NCBI GenBank assembly: GCA_021807965.1 | Contig: JAKBCI010000070.1 | Coordinates: 1 to 8,042, forward strand | Length of the DNA: 8,042 bases | Origin: Actinomycetes bacterium | Lineage (GTDB): Bacteria > Actinomycetota > Acidimicrobiia > Acidimicrobiales > RAAP-2 | Direction: 5' to 3' | Shown: positions 5,239 to 8,042 of the stretch, in pieces | Position numbering within the stretch: the stretch's first letter is position 1 | Layout of the letters: each line of letters begins with the position of its first letter | Translations under genes and position numbers: made by a program | Notes under the pieces: model-generated | What the model was told of the DNA's origin: nothing | Seen by the model: the letters and a program-made list of their open reading frames with translations, nothing else | The model's database searches: none

Positions 5239-7176
5239 CTACGACAGCAAAGCTCGTATCTGGCGGGCGAGATCGCGACCGGCGTCGGCGAATTCGGGTG
5301 TCGCGACGACCGCGCCCGGTCCGGCCTGGACCATGAGGTGGTCGAGGAACGTCCGATCTGCAACCCGGAACCGCACCGCGTGACGTCCGTCGTCGAGCGC
5401 GCGCCATTGGGCGTTCGGCAGGGGCTCGAAGATCCAACGCGACGACGCCTCGACCACGACCACGACGTCGCTGCCCGACTCGCCAACGGCCGTGAGCCAG
5501 TTCGGCACCGGGTCGGCGGCGCGTGGTTCGTCGGCTGGCGACTTGGCCACGACGTCATTGATTCGATCGACGCGGAACGTCCGCCACGCCCCTCGCGTCA
5601 GGCAGAACGCACGGACGTAGGCGTGGCCGTTGAGTACGCGGATCTCACGCGGTTCGATGGTGCGCTCCTGGGACTCGTCCGCGGTCGCGGGCGTGTAGTG
5701 GATCTTGATCCGCTCGCCCGACTCGATGGCGCCGCGCACGACGTCGAGCAACTGCTCGGAATTCGTGTTTTCGACGCGAACTTGGGACCCGATCGCCGAC
5801 TCGATCTTCTCGATCGCCGAGTGCACCTCCGGGGCGTCATAGATACGCGACGCCTCTCGCAGGGCGATGTTCAGTTCGAACAACTCGCGCCAGGTCAGGG
5901 TCGCCAAGTCGGCCGCGTCAGTTTCGACGCCATACTCGGCCCGGTAGAGCGAGTCGTCCTCGGCCTCATTCTCCCAGTCGTCGCACTCCTTGATCACGTG
6001 GGCCGGGAAGCCGTACCGTCCGTGCAGCGGCTCGAAGGACACCAGTCGGTCCATCACGTGTCGGACCACGTCCGCTGGGAGGTCGAAACGCCTCGACAGT
6101 TCGCTGATGCGCAGCCCGTCGCCGCTGAGGTGCACGGCGTGCAGCAACTGCAGGGCTTGACCGAGCGCGTCAGTGGTCGTGACCGGGTCGAACCTCACCC
6201 CGTCGAGTGCCGGCACGGCGCCCCGATTCACGCCACCGAGCCACGTCGCCAATTCGACCTTCAGGATCTTGGGGCTCACCAATCGCACCCGAGCGCCGGC
6301 GTTCACCACGAAGCGCAGCGCCTCGCGCAAGTTGTCGAACGAGAGCCCTACTTCGCGCAGCCCGCCCTTCTTGGTCGCGGCGATAGCGCTCGGGTACTCA
6401 CGCGTGAGTAGTGAGGCGTAGTCCGCCGAGGTCACGACCACCACGTCGACGGGCTTGAGGGTGCGCGAGTACTCGGGGCGCCACGCGGCCGCAACCGCGC
6501 GAATGGCGTCATCGGACTCGAAGGACTCGGAACGCACCACGGGCATCGAGGTGATGCGAGTCATTCGGTAGCCCTTGACCTCGGCGGTGCCGCGAACCCG
6601 GGCGACGAGGTAGGTGGCACCGTTGATCACGCGAAGCGCGAGCGGCTCAACCACCCGTAACTTGTTGGCCGAGGACTGGTAGTCAAAGGCAAGGACGCGG
6701 CCCAGACGCAAGGCCCGCAACACGGGGTTGTAGTAGTTCGAGAACTCGAGCCCGGTGTCGGGCGCGGGACCCTCGTCAAAGAGGCTGAATGCGCCGGAGC
6801 GACCGAAACCACAGAGGCGCAACGCGAGTCGAACCACGCGCTGCTCGGCTTCGGTCAGCGCGAGTGGCGGTGCGTACATCGCATCGGACTCGACCCAGTA
6901 ACCGACGCTGCCGTCACCGAGCACGACCGTCTCGATCTGCATGCCCAGCTCGCGAATCTTCGCCTTGTCGCGTTCGAACTTCTGCCGGGTGGCGACGTCG
7001 CCGCCCTGGTAGGCGCGAACCTTGCGCGGGCCGCTCGACTTCACGGGATACTCGTCGATCAGGAGCTCTGACACGATGGTCTCTTGGGTCAGCGGACGTT
7101 GCTGGGTGGCACTCTGCAGCAGCAGCGCCAGCGCGACCAGACGCTCGCGACTCTCTTCGACCGCGTTTCGAATCAT
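5239..7176 (-). CDS. pafBC: PafBC-like fused tandem WYL-domain transcriptional regulator
   Basis: The 645-residue protein contains two halves, each a winged helix, a WYL domain and a C-terminal extension. Half 1: winged helix at about 10-95 (ERLVALALLLQSATQQRPLT, then RQKFERDKAKIRELGM), WYL domain at about 146-212 (VLAFDY, VEPLAL, NGATYLVA, YRMTRI), extension to about 325. Half 2: helix-turn-helix at about 336-400 (ISELSRRFDLPADVV), WYL domain at about 474-540 (IKIHY, IEPREIRVLNGHAYVRAFC, RTFRVDRI), extension to the end. The W-Y-L signature reads TYL and AYV. This is the arrangement of naturally fused PafBC, an activator of the LexA-independent DNA damage response in actinobacteria, thought to sense single-stranded DNA through its WYL domains. 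ATG 7176 has GAGGA seven bases upstream; the longer frame to 7290 overlaps moaC and lacks homology. The neighbours are not proteasome genes, so it could be a paralogue of PafBC rather than the orthologue. Confidence 0.83.
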   Translation of the reverse strand: MIRNAVEESRERLVALALLLQSATQQRPLTQETIVSELLIDEYPVKSSGPRKVRAYQGGDVATRQKFERDKAKIRELGMQIETVVLGDGSVGYWVESDAMYAPPLALTEAEQRVVRLALRLCGFGRSGAFSLFDEGPAPDTGLEFSNYYNPVLRALRLGRVLAFDYQSSANKLRVVEPLALRVINGATYLVARVRGTAEVKGYRMTRITSMPVVRSESFESDDAIRAVAAAWRPEYSRTLKPVDVVVVTSADYASLLTREYPSAIAATKKGGLREVGLSFDNLREALRFVVNAGARVRLVSPKILKVELATWLGGVNRGAVPALDGVRFDPVTTTDALGQALQLLHAVHLSGDGLRISELSRRFDLPADVVRHVMDRLVSFEPLHGRYGFPAHVIKECDDWENEAEDDSLYRAEYGVETDAADLATLTWRELFELNIALREASRIYDAPEVHSAIEKIESAIGSQVRVENTNSEQLLDVVRGAIESGERIKIHYTPATADESQERTIEPREIRVLNGHAYVRAFCLTRGAWRTFRVDRINDVVAKSPADEPRAADPVPNWLTAVGESGSDVVVVVEASSRWIFEPLPNAQWRALDDGRHAVRFRVADRTFLDHLMVQAGPGAVVATPEFADAGRDLARQIRALLS

Positions 7177-7183
7177 CGTTGGA

Positions 7184-7188
7184 TCCTC
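7184..7188 (-). promoter_or_regulatory. Ribosome-binding site (GAGGA) of the PafBC-like gene
   Basis: GAGGA with a seven-base spacer before ATG 7176 supports this start. It lies in the 43-bp gap after moaC. I see no promoter-like box in that gap, which fits co-transcription with moaC. Confidence 0.55.
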
Positions 7189-7219
7189 GTGATCGCCGGG
7201 CAACCGACGGGCAAGTCCG

Positions 7220-7714
7220 TCACGACCGAGACGGCTCGTCGTCGCGGCGCCACACACCGGCTCGACCGCCCGACTTCTCCCACAGGGCAACGGCTTCGAT
7301 GGTCATCGTGCGGTCGATCGACTTGCACATGTCATAGACGGTCAGCGCGGCCATCGTCACGGCGGCCAGAGCCTCCATTTCGACGCCCGTTCGGTCGATG
7401 GTGTCAACACTCACCTCGACGTCAATGTGCGCGTCGGCGATCGTGAAATTCACGTAGACGTTGCCGACGAGGACGGGGTGGCACATGGGCAGCAGCGTCG
7501 CCGCCTGTTTGGCGGCCTGGATACCGGCCACTCGCGCCGTGGCCAGCACGTCGCCCTTGTTGACGGCGTTGGCCGCGACCGCCGAGGTTGTGGTCGCAAG
7601 CATGTTGATGCGACAACGCGCCAACGCGCGTCTCGCCATCACTTCGGTTGGCCCGATTTCGCGCGGGAATGTCCCGTCGTGGGGCGTTCGTCGGAGTTGG
7701 TGGAAGTCGTCCAC
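7220..7714 (-). CDS. moaC: Cyclic pyranopterin monophosphate synthase
   Basis: MoaC works after MoaA in molybdenum cofactor synthesis, rearranging the GTP-derived 3',8-cyclo intermediate into cyclic pyranopterin monophosphate in the cytosol. The 164-residue protein has the family core NKGDVLATARVAGIQAAK (52-69, active-site K53), MCHP (77-80, H79), DRTGVEMEALAAVTMAALT (107-125) and VYDMCKSID (126-134) with D128 and K131, the catalytic pair of E. coli MoaC at the same numbers. EKSGG follows at 146-150. The first 40 residues depart from the usual 'MVDVS.K..T.R.A' opening. GTG 7714 is taken as the start, with a TAGCAT box exactly six bases upstream and no ribosome site, so the gene is probably leaderless. 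No other moa genes are visible. It is first in a likely operon with the PafBC-like and relaxase genes. Confidence 0.94.
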   Translation of the reverse strand: MDDFHQLRRTPHDGTFPREIGPTEVMARRALARCRINMLATTTSAVAANAVNKGDVLATARVAGIQAAKQAATLLPMCHPVLVGNVYVNFTIADAHIDVEVSVDTIDRTGVEMEALAAVTMAALTVYDMCKSIDRTMTIEAVALWEKSGGRAGVWRRDDEPSRS

Positions 7715-7720
7715 GGCGCA

Positions 7721-7726
7721 ATGCTA
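7721..7726 (-). promoter_or_regulatory. Candidate -10 box (TAGCAT) for the leaderless moaC operon
   Basis: TAGCAT, six bases (TGCGCC), then GTG 7714. It matches TANNNT and places the transcription start on the start codon. It would drive moaC and probably the PafBC-like and relaxase genes behind it. No obvious -35 element. Confidence 0.5.
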
Positions 7727-7759
7727 CCGAGCCACGGCTGAGACCCGCGACGCCTCCGG

Positions 7760-7765
7760 TACACT
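7760..7765 (+). promoter_or_regulatory. Candidate -10 box (TACACT) for the FmdB-type gene
   Basis: TACACT matches TANNNT. A transcription start about seven bases on would give a leader of roughly 28 bases carrying GGGAG at 7786-7790, nine bases before ATG 7800. Unlike its divergent neighbour moaC, this gene therefore looks leadered. Confidence 0.45.
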
Positions 7766-7799
7766 GGATCGGTTATCTCGTCTGCGGGAGTACCGACGT

Positions 7800-8015
7800 A
7801 TGCCAACCTACGAATACGAGTGCCAAGCGTGTCATGAGCGGGTCGAGGCCGTCCAGCGATTCTCGGACCCGGCGCTCACAACGTGCGAACTCTGCGGGGG
7901 CGAGCTGCGCAAGGTCTTCTCGGCCGTGGGCATCGTCTTCAAGGGCAGCGGATTTTACAAGAACGACAGCCGCTCAAGCACGGCAACGTCGACGCCCAGC
8001 GCGAGCGCCGACTAG
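7800..8015 (+). CDS. FmdB-family small zinc-ribbon protein
   Basis: The 71-residue protein opens MPTYEYECQACHERVE and has two CxxC pairs, C8/C11 and C29/C32 (CELCGG), the zinc ribbon of the FmdB family. The conserved ending of the fold, VGIVFKGSGFYKND (43-56), is also present and is followed by a Ser/Thr/Ala-rich tail. FmdB was named as a putative regulator of formamidase in Methylophilus; the actual role of most members is unknown, so no specific function is claimed. GGGAG lies nine bases upstream of ATG 7800. It is divergent from moaC with an 85-bp gap holding both promoters. The remaining 27 bases after the stop hold nothing I can identify. Confidence 0.88.
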   Translation: MPTYEYECQACHERVEAVQRFSDPALTTCELCGGELRKVFSAVGIVFKGSGFYKNDSRSSTATSTPSASAD

Positions 8016-8042
8016 CCGATCGTCCGCGGTCGAACGCCAGCC

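Noticed and set aside
4112..5383. Plus-strand frame of 423 codons opposite the relaxase gene
   Set aside because: It has no family resemblance and lies antisense to a protein with clear relaxase motifs; long antisense frames are common in GC-rich DNA.
5047..6411. Plus-strand frame of 454 codons opposite the PafBC-like gene
   Set aside because: It is arginine- and valine-rich without recognisable domains and lies antisense to a well-supported regulator.
7177..7290. N-terminal extension of the PafBC-like protein up to position 7290
   Set aside because: It overlaps the end of moaC, is arginine-rich without homology, and ATG 7176 has its own ribosome site exactly where the family begins.

Overview
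The window is GC-rich and densely coded on both strands, and its gene content points to an actinobacterium (Actinomycetota). The strongest indicators are an FbiD/CofC-type enzyme of coenzyme F420 synthesis, a fused PafBC-like tandem WYL regulator, a lysine/alanine/proline-rich chromatin-type protein, and TANNNT -10 boxes placed directly before GTG/ATG starts (leaderless genes). Acidimicrobiia would fit, but the class cannot be fixed from the sequence alone.

Layout, left to right. (1) Minus strand, 1-849: the N-terminal 283 residues of a secreted family-5 (oligopeptide-type) solute-binding protein that runs off the left edge. (2) Minus strand, 909-1565: ribonuclease HII with an unusual GTG in place of the GRG motif. 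(3) Plus strand, 1657-2289: FbiD/CofC guanylyltransferase, divergent from rnhB. (4) Minus strand, 2299-2607: a 102-residue protein made almost only of KKAxA pentapeptides, convergent with fbiD; a perfect 16-bp hairpin inside the end of fbiD is the likely terminator for this gene. (5) 2608-2909: AT-richer intergenic region without a convincing gene. (6) Plus strand, 2910-4193: a VirD4/TraG-type coupling ATPase without membrane anchor. (7) Minus strand, 4133-5212: a MobF/TrwC-type relaxase domain with no helicase; its 3' end overlaps the ATPase gene by 61 bp, tail to tail. (8) Minus strand, 5239-7176: PafBC-like regulator. (9) Minus strand, 7220-7714: MoaC of molybdenum cofactor synthesis. (10) Plus strand, 7800-8015: small FmdB-type zinc-ribbon protein, divergent from moaC.

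moaC, the PafBC-like gene and the relaxase gene lie head-to-tail with gaps of 43 and 26 bp and probably form one transcript. The most interesting part is 2.9-7.2 kb. A stripped-down relaxase and a stripped-down coupling ATPase face each other with no other conjugation genes in view, and the relaxase follows a regulator whose family responds to single-stranded DNA and DNA damage. Whether this is a relic, a mobilisable unit using machinery elsewhere, or a chromosomal DNA-processing system cannot be decided here.
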